64,000 nucleotides of DNA from Actinomycetales bacterium. GTDB taxonomy: Bacteria; Actinomycetota; Actinomycetes; Mycobacteriales; Micromonosporaceae. Shown piece after piece: positions 16,290-25,761 of this stretch. The stretch spans positions 124,001-188,000 of the forward strand of contig PKFB01000022.1 in assembly GCA_002919305.1 (NCBI GenBank), in the 5' to 3' direction. How positions within the stretch are numbered: position 1 is the stretch's first letter; every line of letters begins with the position of its first letter. The translations under genes and the position numbers were made by a program. A model generated the notes under the pieces. That model searched no databases, was not told the DNA's origin, and saw only the letters and a program-made list of their open reading frames with translations.

Positions 16290-17858
16290 TCACAGATCAA
16301 GACGGCCTTGAGGGTCGAGGCGGCGTGAGCGACTCATCGCCTCTTCGGCGGCGGGACGCGCAGCCTCGGCCCAGGCCGGGACCAGGGTGAGTCGGGTACG
16401 ACGCGCCAGCAGATCCTCAACATCGAGGGCTCCCTCCGCCAGGGCACCGAAGACAAACTCGACGCCCAGAGCGGGGACACCCTCCGCCACTGGTCGCAGC
16501 AGGTGCGGTTCGGCTTCCGCAAGCTGGAGCAGACTCACCGCTTCGGCTCCATATCGACGCACCAGACGTCGGGGCGCCCGCAGTGTCGCGAGTCGAGCCG
16601 GCGGAGCCGAGCCCACCAAAGGGAGGCGAGCGGTACGGCTGGGGGCGGCCGGCAACCGGTACCGCGATACGGCATGGTCCACCGCTTGGGCGCTCATTCG
16701 GCGGTAAGTGGTGAGTTTCCCGCCCACCACGGTGATTAGCCCGTTGCCGTCATCGATGATCTCGTGGCGTCGGGATAGATCGGACGTCAGACCGACTCCG
16801 TGCTCCAGTAGCGGCCGGAGCCCGGCGAAACTCCCCAGGATGGCGTCGGGGGTTATCGGCTCCTCCAGACACTGGCCGAGGACCTCCACCAGGAACCGCT
16901 GTTCTGCTGGGCTGACAGCGGGTTGGAGCTCCGCGATGTCCCCGCTGTGGGGGACCGGGGTATCGGTGACTCCGATGTAGACGGTGCCATCGTCTTGAGG
17001 GAGAGCGAAGACGAAGCGGTGCGGTTGCCCGGGGACGGGGACGGTTAAAGCCGCGCGAGGGTGCCCCAGAGCTTCGCTTGAGACCACAAGATGAACTCCT
17101 CTACTGGGACGGAGCCGAACCGCTGGCTCCAACCGGGAGGCCCACACACCAGTGGCGTTGACGACAGCCCGGCCACGAATGTCCAGGCGTTGACCGCTCA
17201 GTTCATCACGCACCACGGCTACTCGATCGACGACCTTCTCAACCGTGCACCGTGTGAGGATCCGCGCTCCGTAACTGGCCGCGGTTCTGGCCAGGCCAAG
17301 AACCAGGCGGGCGTCGTCAACCAATTGAGCGTCCCACGTCTCCACGGCGCCCTGGAGGCCGTAGGAGGTCAGGCGTGGCACGAGGAGCCGTGCCTCTGCG
17401 GGGGTGACACGACGGGGCGGAGGAAGCTGGGCTCGGCGGCTTCCCGCGACTCGACGCATCAGGTCGGCGGCCCACAGCCCGGCGAGTGGAAGCGCGGCTC
17501 CATGCACAGTGAAGCCCGGACCGTAGGGGGTCAGGAAGGGGAGGGGCTGAATCAGGTGCGGCGCGATGTGGGATAGCGCAAGGGCCCGCTCCCGGGCGGA
17601 CTCGTAGGCAAGGCCGATCTCGCCGCGGGCCAGATAGCGCAAGCCGCCGTGCATCAGCTTGCTGGACATTCCGCTGGTCCCTGCGGCGAGATCCTTGCTT
17701 TCCAGGAGCACCACCGACAAGCCTCGGGTGACGGCGTCGAGGGCTACGCCGGCACCCACCACCCCGCCGCCCACCACGATGAGATCGACTGTGCCCACAT
17801 CATCGAGCTCGGCCAGTTCTCGTTGCCGACGGGTGGCGTTGAGCCAGGTTCCGATCAT
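16290..17858 (-). CDS. glpD: Glycerol-3-phosphate dehydrogenase/oxidase (FAD)
   Basis: FAD-dependent oxidoreductase converting sn-glycerol-3-phosphate to dihydroxyacetone phosphate at the membrane. The N-terminal Rossmann motif VDLIVVGGGVVGAGVALDA, SSKLMHGGLRYL and NATGVWAS are typical, as is the C-terminal IDDGNGLITVVGGKLTTYRRM. ATG at 17858 gives 522 residues beginning MIGTWLNATRRQREL, as in related enzymes. A start at 17894 is possible and would overlap the upstream tetR by 23 bp. It follows tetR in the same direction by 13 bp. The neighbouring FAD oxidase suggests a role in ether-lipid or glycerol-phosphate metabolism. Confidence 0.9.
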   Translation of the reverse strand: MIGTWLNATRRQRELAELDDVGTVDLIVVGGGVVGAGVALDAVTRGLSVVLLESKDLAAGTSGMSSKLMHGGLRYLARGEIGLAYESARERALALSHIAPHLIQPLPFLTPYGPGFTVHGAALPLAGLWAADLMRRVAGSRRAQLPPPRRVTPAEARLLVPRLTSYGLQGAVETWDAQLVDDARLVLGLARTAASYGARILTRCTVEKVVDRVAVVRDELSGQRLDIRGRAVVNATGVWASRLEPAVRLRPSRGVHLVVSSEALGHPRAALTVPVPGQPHRFVFALPQDDGTVYIGVTDTPVPHSGDIAELQPAVSPAEQRFLVEVLGQCLEEPITPDAILGSFAGLRPLLEHGVGLTSDLSRRHEIIDDGNGLITVVGGKLTTYRRMSAQAVDHAVSRYRLPAAPSRTARLPLVGSAPPARLATLRAPRRLVRRYGAEAVSLLQLAEAEPHLLRPVAEGVPALGVEFVFGALAEGALDVEDLLARRTRLTLVPAWAEAARPAAEEAMSRSRRLDPQGRLDL

Positions 17859-17871
17859 GGTTACCGTCCAG

Positions 17872-18555
17872 TTAGGAATGTCCACAAATGACATGAGACG
17901 GAGCTAGATAACGATTGAGGAGATCAGCCAGCTCCGTCGCGATACGGGAAGGATCAGCCTCATTCGCGATGATTCGTGAAGAAAGGACGAAGGACTGGAG
18001 CGTCAGTTGCAGGACCTGTGCGGCGTAGGCCACGTCCAGCGGGCGGATTGAGCCATCGGCCTGCCCTGCGGTGAGCGTTCTGGTCAGGTACGCGCGTATG
18101 GCCAGTTGACTGGAGCCGGAGCGCTCCAACAGGTAGGGCAGGAGCAGCTCGGGGTCGACCTCCACCAGACGGAGAAACAGTGGGTCAGCCGCCAAACGTT
18201 GCACGCCGGTGATCGCTGCTGTGACGAGGCGTTCGCGGGCGGTGGGCAATGTCGCCACCGTGGCCTCAATCTCCCCCAGGAGCCGGTTCACCTCACGGGT
18301 GAGCAGGGCGACCAGGAGGCTCTGTACGTCCTGAAAACGGCGGTACAGCGTCATCCGGCTGACCCCGGCCCGTCTGGCCACATCGGTGGCGGTGGTCCGG
18401 CGTACACCCACCCGCAGGATCACCTCACGAGCGGCGTCGAGGATCGGGTCATCAGGAGTGGATGAGGCCGGGAGGGGAGCGACAGCCGGCTCTGCGTGGG
18501 ACAGGGATACGGAGTGGTCGGTCGTCTCCGAACGGGTGTTACTAATTGACGTCAC
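17872..18555 (-). CDS. TetR family transcriptional regulator (glpD/ADPS cluster)
   Basis: A 227-residue TetR regulator with a disordered 30-residue N-terminus. The helix-turn-helix is RTTATDVARRAGVSRMTLYRRFQDVQSLLVALL. It is co-directional with glpD (13 bp gap) and divergent from the FAD oxidase gene, whose start lies within 20 bp of this one, so it probably controls both. The start is GTG at 18555; no in-frame ATG is close by. The TGACGTCA palindrome straddles it. Confidence 0.88.
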   Translation of the reverse strand: MTSISNTRSETTDHSVSLSHAEPAVAPLPASSTPDDPILDAAREVILRVGVRRTTATDVARRAGVSRMTLYRRFQDVQSLLVALLTREVNRLLGEIEATVATLPTARERLVTAAITGVQRLAADPLFLRLVEVDPELLLPYLLERSGSSQLAIRAYLTRTLTAGQADGSIRPLDVAYAAQVLQLTLQSFVLSSRIIANEADPSRIATELADLLNRYLAPSHVICGHS

Positions 18556-18561
18556 ATGTCA
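18547..18561. promoter_or_regulatory. TGAC...GTCA dyad at the tetR / FAD-oxidase divergent start
   Basis: The 15-bp dyad TGACGTCACATGTCA (18547-18561) contains the perfect palindrome TGACGTCA and overlaps the tetR start codon. It lies just before the FAD-oxidase start. An autoregulatory operator is inferred. Confidence 0.45.
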
Positions 18562-18572
18562 CACTGTATCTC

Positions 18573-20246
18573 GTGGAACGTTATCCGTATTGGTCCGGAT
18601 GGCGCCATCCAAGCCAACGGCCTGCGTTGACGCCCCGTATGCGTGACTTGGTCATCGCGCGGTTTGGACGCACACCCGCGTCCGGTGTGGAGAAGAACGA
18701 CCCCGACCGGCTCCAGATCCCCGACAGCGAGGTGCCACGTTCGCTGTTTCAAGCGCTGGCACGGTGCGTCGGGGAAAGGCGGGTGAGCACCGACCGGATG
18801 GATCGGATCCGCCATGCCGTTGGCCAGAGCTACCTAGACCTGATCAAACTTCGACGGGGCGAGCTGGAAACGGTGCCCGACGTGGTGGTCTACCCCGGCT
18901 CCCATGACGAGGTCGTCCATGTCCTCGCGGTGTGCGCGAAAGAAGAAGCCACCGTGATTCCCTTCGGAGGCGGCACCAGCGTGGTGGGCGGCGTCAACAC
19001 TCGACCGGGGAAGCACCCCACGGTGGTACTCGACATGGCGCGTATGAATCGGCTGATCGCCGTCGATACGGTGTCATTGACGGCCACCCTGGGCGCTGGA
19101 ATGCGCGGGCCGGAGGTCGCCGCCACACTCCTTCCCCATGGGCTGACCCTGGGGCATCTGCCTCAAAGCTTCGAGTTCTCCACCGTAGGGGGATGGGTCG
19201 CCACCCGCTCGGCAGGTCAGGCCTCGACTGGGTTTGGACGGGCTGATCAGCTGGTACGCGGGCTGCGGTGCGCCACCCCGATCGGGGAACTCCAACTGGG
19301 ACGAGGTCCGTGGAGCGCGGCGGGTCCGCGCCTGCTGGATTTAATCGTCGGCTCTGAAGGGGCGTTCGGAGTAATCACCGAGGTGACCTTCGAGGTCTAT
19401 CCCCTTCCGGAGCGGCAACGTTATGAGGCCTGGTCCTTTCCCAGCTTCGCCCAGGGAATCACCGCGTTACGGATGCTGATGCGGGAACTGGGGCCTGGAA
19501 TGGCACCGGACGTGTGTCGCCTGTCCGATCCGGACGAGACAGCGATCACCCTGGCGCTGAGCCGGAACACATGGGCGACTCGGGTCGCACGGGCGTACCT
19601 GAACCTGCGTGGCCATGGCTCCAGTTGTGTGGCGATCCTCGGGTGGGAAGGCTCCGTCCACCAGATCATTTGGCGCCACCGGCATGCGATGGCGCTCCTG
19701 AGGAGGCACGGAGCAGTGCCGTTAGGGAGTGGCCCGGCTCGGTCGTGGCAGCGTCAGCGGTTCGTAGCCCCCGCACTCCGGGACACGCTTCTTGACCATG
19801 GGTTGTTGGTGGAAACCGTGGAGACGGCGGCGTACTGGTCGGATCTGCCGCGGGTATATGAAGCGGTCCGAGAAGCTGTGCTAGCCGAGTTGCGTCCCTG
19901 GCGGCCTCTCGTCCTTGCACATCTGTCCCACCTTTACCGCACCGGAGCGTCCCTGTACTTCACGATCCTGGCGCGCCGGGATGACGACGACCCGATCGGA
20001 CAGTGGACCCGCGCCAAGCACGCCGTAAGTCAGGCGATCGCGGAACAGGGTGCGACCATCACCCACCATCACGGCATCGGCAGTGACCATGCCCCTTGGA
20101 TGGAAGCGGAGGTGGGCCAGGTAGGCGTCACGGCGCTTCGTGCGCTCAAGGCCGCCGTGGATCCCGATCGCCTGCTCAACCCCGGTGTTCTCATCCCCGA
20201 TGAAGCGGACGATGGTCAACAGACCACGGGGGAGACAGAGGATTGA
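18573..20246 (+). CDS. FAD-binding oxidase, alkyldihydroxyacetonephosphate synthase-like
   Basis: A 557-residue VAO/PCMH-fold flavoprotein resembling alkylglycerone-phosphate synthase. PDVVVYPGSHDEVVHVLAVC and TVIPFGGGTSVVGGV form the FAD-binding core. LPQSFEFSTVGGWVATRSAGQAS and DLIVGSEGAFGVITEVTFEV are close to the ADPS pattern, and the C-terminus has THHHGIGSDHAPWM (a histidine cluster used in catalysis in the family) and the VDPDRLLNPGVLIP tail. It may form ether bonds or oxidise a hydroxy acid. The GTG at 18573 is chosen because YPYWSGW matches family N-termini; TTG at 18546 and ATG at 18639 are alternatives. Confidence 0.85.
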   Translation: MERYPYWSGWRHPSQRPALTPRMRDLVIARFGRTPASGVEKNDPDRLQIPDSEVPRSLFQALARCVGERRVSTDRMDRIRHAVGQSYLDLIKLRRGELETVPDVVVYPGSHDEVVHVLAVCAKEEATVIPFGGGTSVVGGVNTRPGKHPTVVLDMARMNRLIAVDTVSLTATLGAGMRGPEVAATLLPHGLTLGHLPQSFEFSTVGGWVATRSAGQASTGFGRADQLVRGLRCATPIGELQLGRGPWSAAGPRLLDLIVGSEGAFGVITEVTFEVYPLPERQRYEAWSFPSFAQGITALRMLMRELGPGMAPDVCRLSDPDETAITLALSRNTWATRVARAYLNLRGHGSSCVAILGWEGSVHQIIWRHRHAMALLRRHGAVPLGSGPARSWQRQRFVAPALRDTLLDHGLLVETVETAAYWSDLPRVYEAVREAVLAELRPWRPLVLAHLSHLYRTGASLYFTILARRDDDDPIGQWTRAKHAVSQAIAEQGATITHHHGIGSDHAPWMEAEVGQVGVTALRALKAAVDPDRLLNPGVLIPDEADDGQQTTGETED

Positions 20247-20411
20247 GAAGGCGATCCGTGTGAGGACAGGCGCCGGTGGTCGATGCCGAAGGCGCAGCCG
20301 GTGACGCTGGAAATCCTGCCTTGGGGAACCCCTGCTTGGGGAGAGCGTCTGGATTATGGCGAGAAATCACAAGGCGCCATAGACCGCAAACCGCTACACA
20401 CCGCAAGATGC

Positions 20412-20443
20412 GAAGAAGCGCATAGACGAAGAAGCGCATAGAC
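20412..20443. repeat. Tandem 16-nt repeat
   Basis: GAAGAAGCGCATAGAC occurs twice without a gap (20412-20427, 20428-20443). Its core CGCATAGA recurs in the repeats after ribF at 45.5 kb. Confidence 0.9.
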
Positions 20444-20546
20444 AGGCGCCATAGTCACAGCAGGCACAGCACCATCGACACAGAGCGCGGCTCGACATCA
20501 CCGCGACCACCGCTCGCTGAGCTCACCGACCCTTGACGCATGCATG

Positions 20547-20590
20547 AACCACGACGAGGGCATACGAGAACCACGGGGAGGGCATACGAG
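20547..20590. repeat. Tandem 22-nt repeat
   Basis: Two adjacent 22-nt copies (20547-20568 and 20569-20590), each running from AACCACG to GGCATACGAG, with two differences between them. Confidence 0.85.
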
Positions 20591-20770
20591 TACGGGCAGA
20601 GGTGTAGACACGGGCAGTGAAGGCCCCGCGGTCCGAGGCGTTGTCTGAGGGCGGCTAGGGTTCAATGGCGACGCTGACGACAACAGCCGTTACGGCGACA
20701 CTGTCGTGTCCGCGTCGTCTTGTCCGAATTTGATCGCGGGGGGACGCATGGCCAGTCGGGGACGTCAGCT

Positions 20771-21976
20771 ATGAGCGTGCGTGAAGTGGTCCTGCTCGGG
20801 TCGACCGGCTCCATTGGGCGACAGGCCATCGATGTCATCACCAGCAATCCGGACCGGTTCCGGGTGGTGGCGCTCGCGGGCGGCGGGAGCAGTGTGGAGC
20901 TGCTCGCCCGTCAAGCCCTCGAGCTGTCGGTGGAGGCTGTCGCGGTGGCCCGTGCCAGCGCCGCGCAGGATCTCCAGTTAGCCTTCTACGCGGAGGCGCA
21001 GCGGCGGGGCTACGCCACGGGTGAGTACCGAATCCCGAAGATTCTCGCCGGACCGGAGGCGGCCGCCGAGTTAGCGACCTGGCCTGCCGACATCGTCCTC
21101 AACGCCATCACCGGATCCATTGGCCTGGCGCCGACCCTGGCGGCACTCGAAGCCGGGCGTACCCTCGCCCTGGCCAACAAAGAATCGCTGGTGGCGGGTG
21201 GGCCGCTGGTCCGCCGAATCGCCAAGCCCGGGCAGATCGTGCCGGTCGACAGTGAGCACGGAGCGTTGGCGCAATGCCTGCGAGGCGGACGGGCCGAGGA
21301 GGTACGCCGGCTGATCGTGACCGCTAGCGGCGGGCCGTTCCGGGGACGGAGCCGGGCCGAATTGGCCGACGTCACTCCCGAGCAGGCGCTGGCCCATCCC
21401 ACCTGGGACATGGGGCCTGTGGTCACCATCAACTCGGCCACCCTGGTGAACAAGGGCTTGGAGGTAATCGAAGCCCACGAACTGTTCGGTATCGGATACG
21501 AAGCGATCGAGGTCATGGTGCACCCACAGTCGGTGGTGCACTCCATGGTGGAATTCATCGACGGCTCCACGCTGGCTCAGTGCAGCCCGCCGGATATGCG
21601 GCTGCCCATCGCCCTCGCGCTCAGCTGGCCGGACCGGGTTCCTGACGCGGCCCCAGCGGTGGATTGGACCCAGGCACACCGGTGGGAGTTCTACCCGCTG
21701 GATGAGGAAGCCTTCCCCGCGGTGCGACTGGCCCGACAGGCCGGGATAGCAGGGCGCTGTCGACCGGCCATCTACAACGCCGCCAACGAAGAGTGCGTCG
21801 CGGCGTTCCGGAGTGGACGCCTTCCGTTCCTGGGGATCCTGGACACCGTCGCCCGGGTACTCGATGAAGCGCCGGATTTCGATGAGCCCGGTACCGTCGA
21901 AGAAGTCCTCGAGGCCGAGGCCTGGGCACGGACCCGAGCCGGTGAATTGGTGGCGGTCTACCAAAGGGACGGTTGA
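20771..21976 (+). CDS. dxr: 1-deoxy-D-xylulose 5-phosphate reductoisomerase
   Basis: Second enzyme of the MEP isoprenoid pathway: NADPH-dependent rearrangement and reduction of DXP to MEP. It has 401 residues. [18 protein letters not shown] binds [24 protein letters not shown] and ASGGPFRG are the metal and substrate loops; [19 protein letters not shown] and [12 protein letters not shown] follow. The ATG at 20771 matches family N-termini; a TTG at 20720 would add 17 unconserved residues. It overlaps rseP by TGATG, and ispG follows, so two MEP genes bracket the protease. Confidence 0.97.
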   Translation: MSVREVVLLGSTGSIGRQAIDVITSNPDRFRVVALAGGGSSVELLARQALELSVEAVAVARASAAQDLQLAFYAEAQRRGYATGEYRIPKILAGPEAAAELATWPADIVLNAITGSIGLAPTLAALEAGRTLALANKESLVAGGPLVRRIAKPGQIVPVDSEHGALAQCLRGGRAEEVRRLIVTASGGPFRGRSRAELADVTPEQALAHPTWDMGPVVTINSATLVNKGLEVIEAHELFGIGYEAIEVMVHPQSVVHSMVEFIDGSTLAQCSPPDMRLPIALALSWPDRVPDAAPAVDWTQAHRWEFYPLDEEAFPAVRLARQAGIAGRCRPAIYNAANEECVAAFRSGRLPFLGILDTVARVLDEAPDFDEPGTVEEVLEAEAWARTRAGELVAVYQRDG

Positions 21977-23256
21977 TGGCGTACGCGCTAGGAGTGACGA
22001 TCTTCGCCGTCGGCATCCTGGTTTCGGTGTGCCTTCACGAAGCCGGACACATGGGGACGGCCAAGGCGTTCGGCATGAAGGTCACACGGTATTTCGTGGG
22101 ATTCGGGCCGACGCTGTGGTCCTTCCGGCGGGGTGAGACGGAGTACGGGGTAAAGGCCATCCCGGCCGGTGGGTTCGTCAAGATCATCGGGATGACTCCT
22201 TTAGAGGAGGAGGCGGAGGTCACCGATCCCGCGGATCGGCACCGGGTGTTCTGGCGTAAGCCACTGTGGCAGCGCACCGTCGTCCTCGCGGCTGGCTCCG
22301 CGACCCATCTGATACTGGCGTTCGTGATCTTGTGGGTGGTGGTCGTCTTCCTGGGCGTACCCGACCCCTCCAGAATCGGTTCGTCTCCTCCTGTCGTGGG
22401 CTACGTCGCGCCCTGTCAGGCCCTGGAATGGGAGTACGACGAGCGCACCGGAGCGCCCCGGGAGTGTGACCCGGAGCACGATCCTCCCAGCGCCGCCGCG
22501 CAGTTGGGGCTTCAACGGGGCGATGTGATCACCGGATTCGACGGGCAGCGTGTTGAGACTTTCGACGAACTGGTTGCCCTGGTGGAAGCCGCCGGTGGCA
22601 GGCGAGTCGAGGTGACCTATCAACGTGACGGCACCGAGTACGTCGGCGAGGTCGCCATTCCGCTGGTGGAGACTATCCGGGAGGATGTAGGACCGATTCC
22701 GGCGGACCAGGTCAACGAGTCGCACCTGGAGCGCGAGGGCAAACTCGGCATCACCGGGCGGGCGCCGATGGTGACGGTCGGCCCACTCGCCGGCATCACA
22801 GAGACCGCCTCCATGATCGGCGACATGGTGGTCCGGACGTTTCAGGCGTTGGCTGCCTTCCCACAGCGGGTCCCGGATTTGATCCAGGCCCTGGCGGGAG
22901 GCGAGCGTGATCCGGAGACACCGGTGAGCGTGGTGGGAGCCAGCAGGCTCGGGGGCGAGCTGGTCCAGTACGAGGAGTGGAGCAGCTTCCTGGTACTGCT
23001 GGCGGTTTTCAACCTGTTCGTCGGTATCTTCAATCTGCTTCCGCTGCTTCCGCTCGACGGCGGGCACATCGCCATCGCGTGGTTCGAACGGATTCGCAGC
23101 TGGGTGTACGCCCGACGCGGCCGGCCCGATCCGGGTCGGGTCGACTATATGAAACTGATGCCCATTACCTATGCGGTGATTATCATTTTCGGCGCATTCG
23201 CGCTTTTGACCATAGCGGCCGACATCATCAATCCAATCGAACTGTTCTCTCGGTGA
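21976..23256 (+). CDS. rseP: RIP metalloprotease (site-2 protease, RseP/Rip1 type)
   Basis: Intramembrane zinc protease of family M50B (426 residues) that cleaves membrane anti-sigma factors. The zinc motif HEAGH (residues 21-25) lies in the first membrane helix and the second motif [12 protein letters not shown] is in a late helix. [11 protein letters not shown] and a PDZ domain ([23 protein letters not shown]) sit between. In mycobacteria Rip1 is also linked to dxr and gcpE. Start ATG at 21976 overlaps the dxr stop. Gene symbol follows family usage. Confidence 0.95.
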   Translation: MAYALGVTIFAVGILVSVCLHEAGHMGTAKAFGMKVTRYFVGFGPTLWSFRRGETEYGVKAIPAGGFVKIIGMTPLEEEAEVTDPADRHRVFWRKPLWQRTVVLAAGSATHLILAFVILWVVVVFLGVPDPSRIGSSPPVVGYVAPCQALEWEYDERTGAPRECDPEHDPPSAAAQLGLQRGDVITGFDGQRVETFDELVALVEAAGGRRVEVTYQRDGTEYVGEVAIPLVETIREDVGPIPADQVNESHLEREGKLGITGRAPMVTVGPLAGITETASMIGDMVVRTFQALAAFPQRVPDLIQALAGGERDPETPVSVVGASRLGGELVQYEEWSSFLVLLAVFNLFVGIFNLLPLLPLDGGHIAIAWFERIRSWVYARRGRPDPGRVDYMKLMPITYAVIIIFGAFALLTIAADIINPIELFSR

Positions 23257-23269
23257 GGCGACGACTACT

Positions 23270-24436
23270 GTGACCACAGTCCATTTGGGAATGCCCACTC
23301 CGCCGCCGCCCAAGCTCGCGGAGCGACGTAAGACGCGTCAGATCATGGTTGGCTCCGTGCCGGTGGGTGGCGGGGCTCCGGTGAGTGTGCAGTCCATGAC
23401 CACCACACCAACCGCTGACGTCAACGCCACCCTTCAGCAGATCGCAGAGCTGACCGCCGCCGGGTGTCAGATCGTGCGGGTGGCGGTTCCGTCTCAGGAC
23501 GACGCCGACGCCCTGCCGACGATTGCCAAGAAATCGCAGATCCCGGTGATCGCCGATATTCACTTCCAGCCGCGTTACGTATTCGCTGCGATTGATGCCG
23601 GGTGTGCGGCGGTTCGGGTTAATCCTGGCAATATTAAGAAGTTCGACGACAAGGTCGCTGAAATCGCTAAGGCGGCCAGTGACGCTGGGGTTCCTATCCG
23701 GATTGGTGTTAATGCCGGATCGCTGGATCCCCGCATTCTGTCCAAGTACGGCCGAGCCACCGCCGAGGCGCTGGTGGAGTCGGCGTTGTGGGAGTGCTCC
23801 CTGTTTGAGGAGCATGGCTTCACCGACATCAAGATCTCGGTGAAGCATCACGATCCCGTGGTCATGATCGCCGCGTACCGAATGCTGGCTGAGCGATGCG
23901 ACTATCCGCTACACCTCGGGGTGACCGAGGCCGGGCCAGCCTTCCAGGGCACGATCAAGTCGGCAACGGCGTTCGGGGCGCTGCTATCTCAGGGGATCGG
24001 GGACACCATCCGGGTTTCGTTGTCGGCGCCTCCGGTGGAAGAGGTCAAGGTCGGTATCGCGATCCTGGAGGCGCTCGGGCTGCGCGAGCGGGGCTTGGAG
24101 ATCGTCTCGTGCCCCTCGTGTGGGCGGGCTCAGGTGGATGTGTACAAGCTCGCCGAGGAGGTTAGCGCTGGTCTGCAAGGCTTGCCGGTGCCGCTGCGGG
24201 TAGCGGTGATGGGGTGCGTGGTCAACGGCCCCGGAGAGGCCCGGGAAGCCGATCTGGGCGTGGCCTCCGGCAACGGCAAGGGGCAGATTTTCGTCAAGGG
24301 CAAGGTGATCAAGACTGTCTCCGAGGACCAGATCGTGGAGACCCTCATCACCGAGGCGATTCGACTGGCCGAGGAGATGGGCGCTGAATTGCCCGAGGAA
24401 CTGCGTGGCATGAGCCCTACCGTCGAGGTGCGGTGA
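23270..24436 (+). CDS. ispG: 4-hydroxy-3-methylbut-2-enyl diphosphate synthase (GcpE)
   Basis: [4Fe-4S] enzyme of the MEP pathway converting MEcPP to HMBPP; 388 residues. The TIM-barrel half has [20 protein letters not shown] and [14 protein letters not shown]. The cluster-binding half has SCPSCGRAQ and [18 protein letters not shown] with the conserved cysteines and glutamate. Start is GTG at 23270, 13 bp after rseP, with a GAGG at about -16. Co-transcription with dxr-rseP is likely. Confidence 0.97.
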   Translation: MTTVHLGMPTPPPPKLAERRKTRQIMVGSVPVGGGAPVSVQSMTTTPTADVNATLQQIAELTAAGCQIVRVAVPSQDDADALPTIAKKSQIPVIADIHFQPRYVFAAIDAGCAAVRVNPGNIKKFDDKVAEIAKAASDAGVPIRIGVNAGSLDPRILSKYGRATAEALVESALWECSLFEEHGFTDIKISVKHHDPVVMIAAYRMLAERCDYPLHLGVTEAGPAFQGTIKSATAFGALLSQGIGDTIRVSLSAPPVEEVKVGIAILEALGLRERGLEIVSCPSCGRAQVDVYKLAEEVSAGLQGLPVPLRVAVMGCVVNGPGEAREADLGVASGNGKGQIFVKGKVIKTVSEDQIVETLITEAIRLAEEMGAELPEELRGMSPTVEVR

Positions 24437-24486
24437 GGCGTTCCCCTGAGGGTCCCCGCAGGGATCCGAAGGTGAGGGCGCCTCAC
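24433..24486 (+). terminator. Stem-loop overlapping the ispG stop
   Basis: GTGAGGCG (24433-24440, including the ispG TGA) pairs with CGCCTCAC (24479-24486). Inside, CCCTGAGGG and CGCAGGG can form further stems. No T-run; possible terminator or processing site before the GNAT gene. Confidence 0.4.
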
Positions 24487-24541
24487 ATTTCGCGTTGGCG
24501 GCGAAAACCTGGCACGCTAGGGCAGTGAGTGAGAGGGCGCA

Positions 24542-25393
24542 GTGCTAACGGTGCCGTCACGCGTCCCGGTACGGCTGCTCGGCGAAGCGGACCGGCCGGA
24601 GGTGGAGCGATTGCTGGACCGGGCGCCGATCGCTGGTGCCCAAGTGGCCGAGCGGGTCGCGGTGGGCGGACTCAGCTGGTGGCGCTCCGGCGCGCGGATC
24701 TTCGGCTATGGGCCGCAGGGCAGGTTGGAGTCGGTGTGCTGGTTCGGCGCCAACCTCGTGCCTGTGCTGGCTGAACGGGACGCCGTGGCGGCGTTCGCTG
24801 AACTCGCTCTCCGTGAAGGACGCCGGTGTTCGTCCATCGTGGGACCGGCCTCGGCGGTGCTGGAACTGTGGTCGCGCCTGGAGTCGACCTGGGATCGGCC
24901 ACGAGAGATACGCCCTAGGCAGCCGCTGTTGATGACCGACACCGCCCCGCCGATCGCCGGTGACTCCAGGGTCCGTCTGGTTCGGCCCCGGGAAGTCGAC
25001 CTGATATTCCCGGCTGCGGTGGCGATGTACACCGAAGAGGTCGGAGTCTCCCCGATCACTGAGTCGGGCGGGAGGGCCTACCGGCAACGGATCGTGGATC
25101 TGATACGGGCGCGGCGGGCGTACGCCCTGATCGAGGACGGTGAGGTGATCTTCAAAGCCGAGCTGGCGATTGTGACTCGCCACACCGCGCAAATCCAAGG
25201 GGTCTGGGTGGCGCCCGCCTGGCGCGGGCGAGGGATCGGAACGGCGTGTATGGCGGCTGTGGTGCGTGACGCATTACACAGGGTAGCGCCGTGTGTCAGC
25301 CTGTATGTGAACGACTACAACCTGCCCGCTCGGGCGGTATATCGCCGCTGCGGCTTCCGGCAGGTAGGGACCTTCGCCACGGTGCTGTTCTGA
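24542..25393 (+). CDS. GNAT acetyltransferase with N-terminal DUF4081
   Basis: A 283-residue protein. Residues 1-125 match the DUF4081 style, with VPVRLLGEADRPEVERLLDR and a GPASAVLELWSRLE element. Residues 135-283 are a GNAT fold with the acetyl-CoA loop VAPAWRGRGIGTACMAAVV and the C-terminal SLYVNDYNLPARAVYRRCGF. A gene of this type follows gcpE in many actinomycetes (Rv2867c in M. tuberculosis). Substrate unknown. Start GTG has GAGAGGG 7 bp upstream. Confidence 0.9.
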   Translation: MLTVPSRVPVRLLGEADRPEVERLLDRAPIAGAQVAERVAVGGLSWWRSGARIFGYGPQGRLESVCWFGANLVPVLAERDAVAAFAELALREGRRCSSIVGPASAVLELWSRLESTWDRPREIRPRQPLLMTDTAPPIAGDSRVRLVRPREVDLIFPAAVAMYTEEVGVSPITESGGRAYRQRIVDLIRARRAYALIEDGEVIFKAELAIVTRHTAQIQGVWVAPAWRGRGIGTACMAAVVRDALHRVAPCVSLYVNDYNLPARAVYRRCGFRQVGTFATVLF

Positions 25394-25761
25394 CAGAGTG
25401 TTCACCGTCCGCCGGGTCATCGACGGGCTCCCTGAACTTGCTGTTGTGTGGCAAACTATTTCCCTTTTGGGGTCAGTTCACGAGGGAGTCAGTCGCCGTC
25501 GGTGACGACTGGCTTAAGAGCGCTGTGCGTCCGATACGTTCCTTTATTAGGCTTCTCGGGATCCTTGGGGACGGGAGACACTGCCTTAGTGGAACATCCC
25601 ACCTGTTGAACCTGTGTCTGAATCGGAATTCTCACGTGTGCTTCACATGTTTTCATGTCTGTACCGGTGACGATCGTTCGGCTACCGATCATAATCGGAA
25701 CGATACGTTCGGTAGCTGAACGTCCTGCTGCAGGATCGACCGACCTAGCGAGGTGGGCGCC
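25394..25761. other. Comparatively AT-rich intergenic region
   Basis: About 370 bp without a recognisable gene; lower GC than its surroundings from about 25520 to 25720. It holds ACATG-TTTT-CATGT (25645-25658) and a long imperfect inverted repeat (25676-25721). It is the promoter region of the membrane-protein gene that follows. Confidence 0.55.
25676..25721. promoter_or_regulatory. 12-bp inverted repeat (one mismatch) upstream of a membrane-protein gene
   Basis: GTTCGGCTACCG (25676-25687) and CGGTAGCTGAAC (25710-25721) pair with one mismatch around a 22-nt AT-rich spacer. The right arm ends 40 bp before the start at 25762. Operator candidate. Confidence 0.45.

Larger units (their letters stand above)
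20247..20770. other. Repeat-rich intergenic region before dxr
   Basis: About 520 bp without a convincing gene. It carries a 16-nt tandem repeat (20412-20443), GGCGCCATAG at 20373-20382 and 20445-20454, and a 22-nt tandem repeat (20547-20590). A weak GGGGA at about 20757 precedes the dxr start. Confidence 0.65.

Noticed and set aside
20373-20590. Repeats before dxr as a CRISPR array
   Set aside because: Copies are directly adjacent with no spacers, only two per repeat, and no cas genes.
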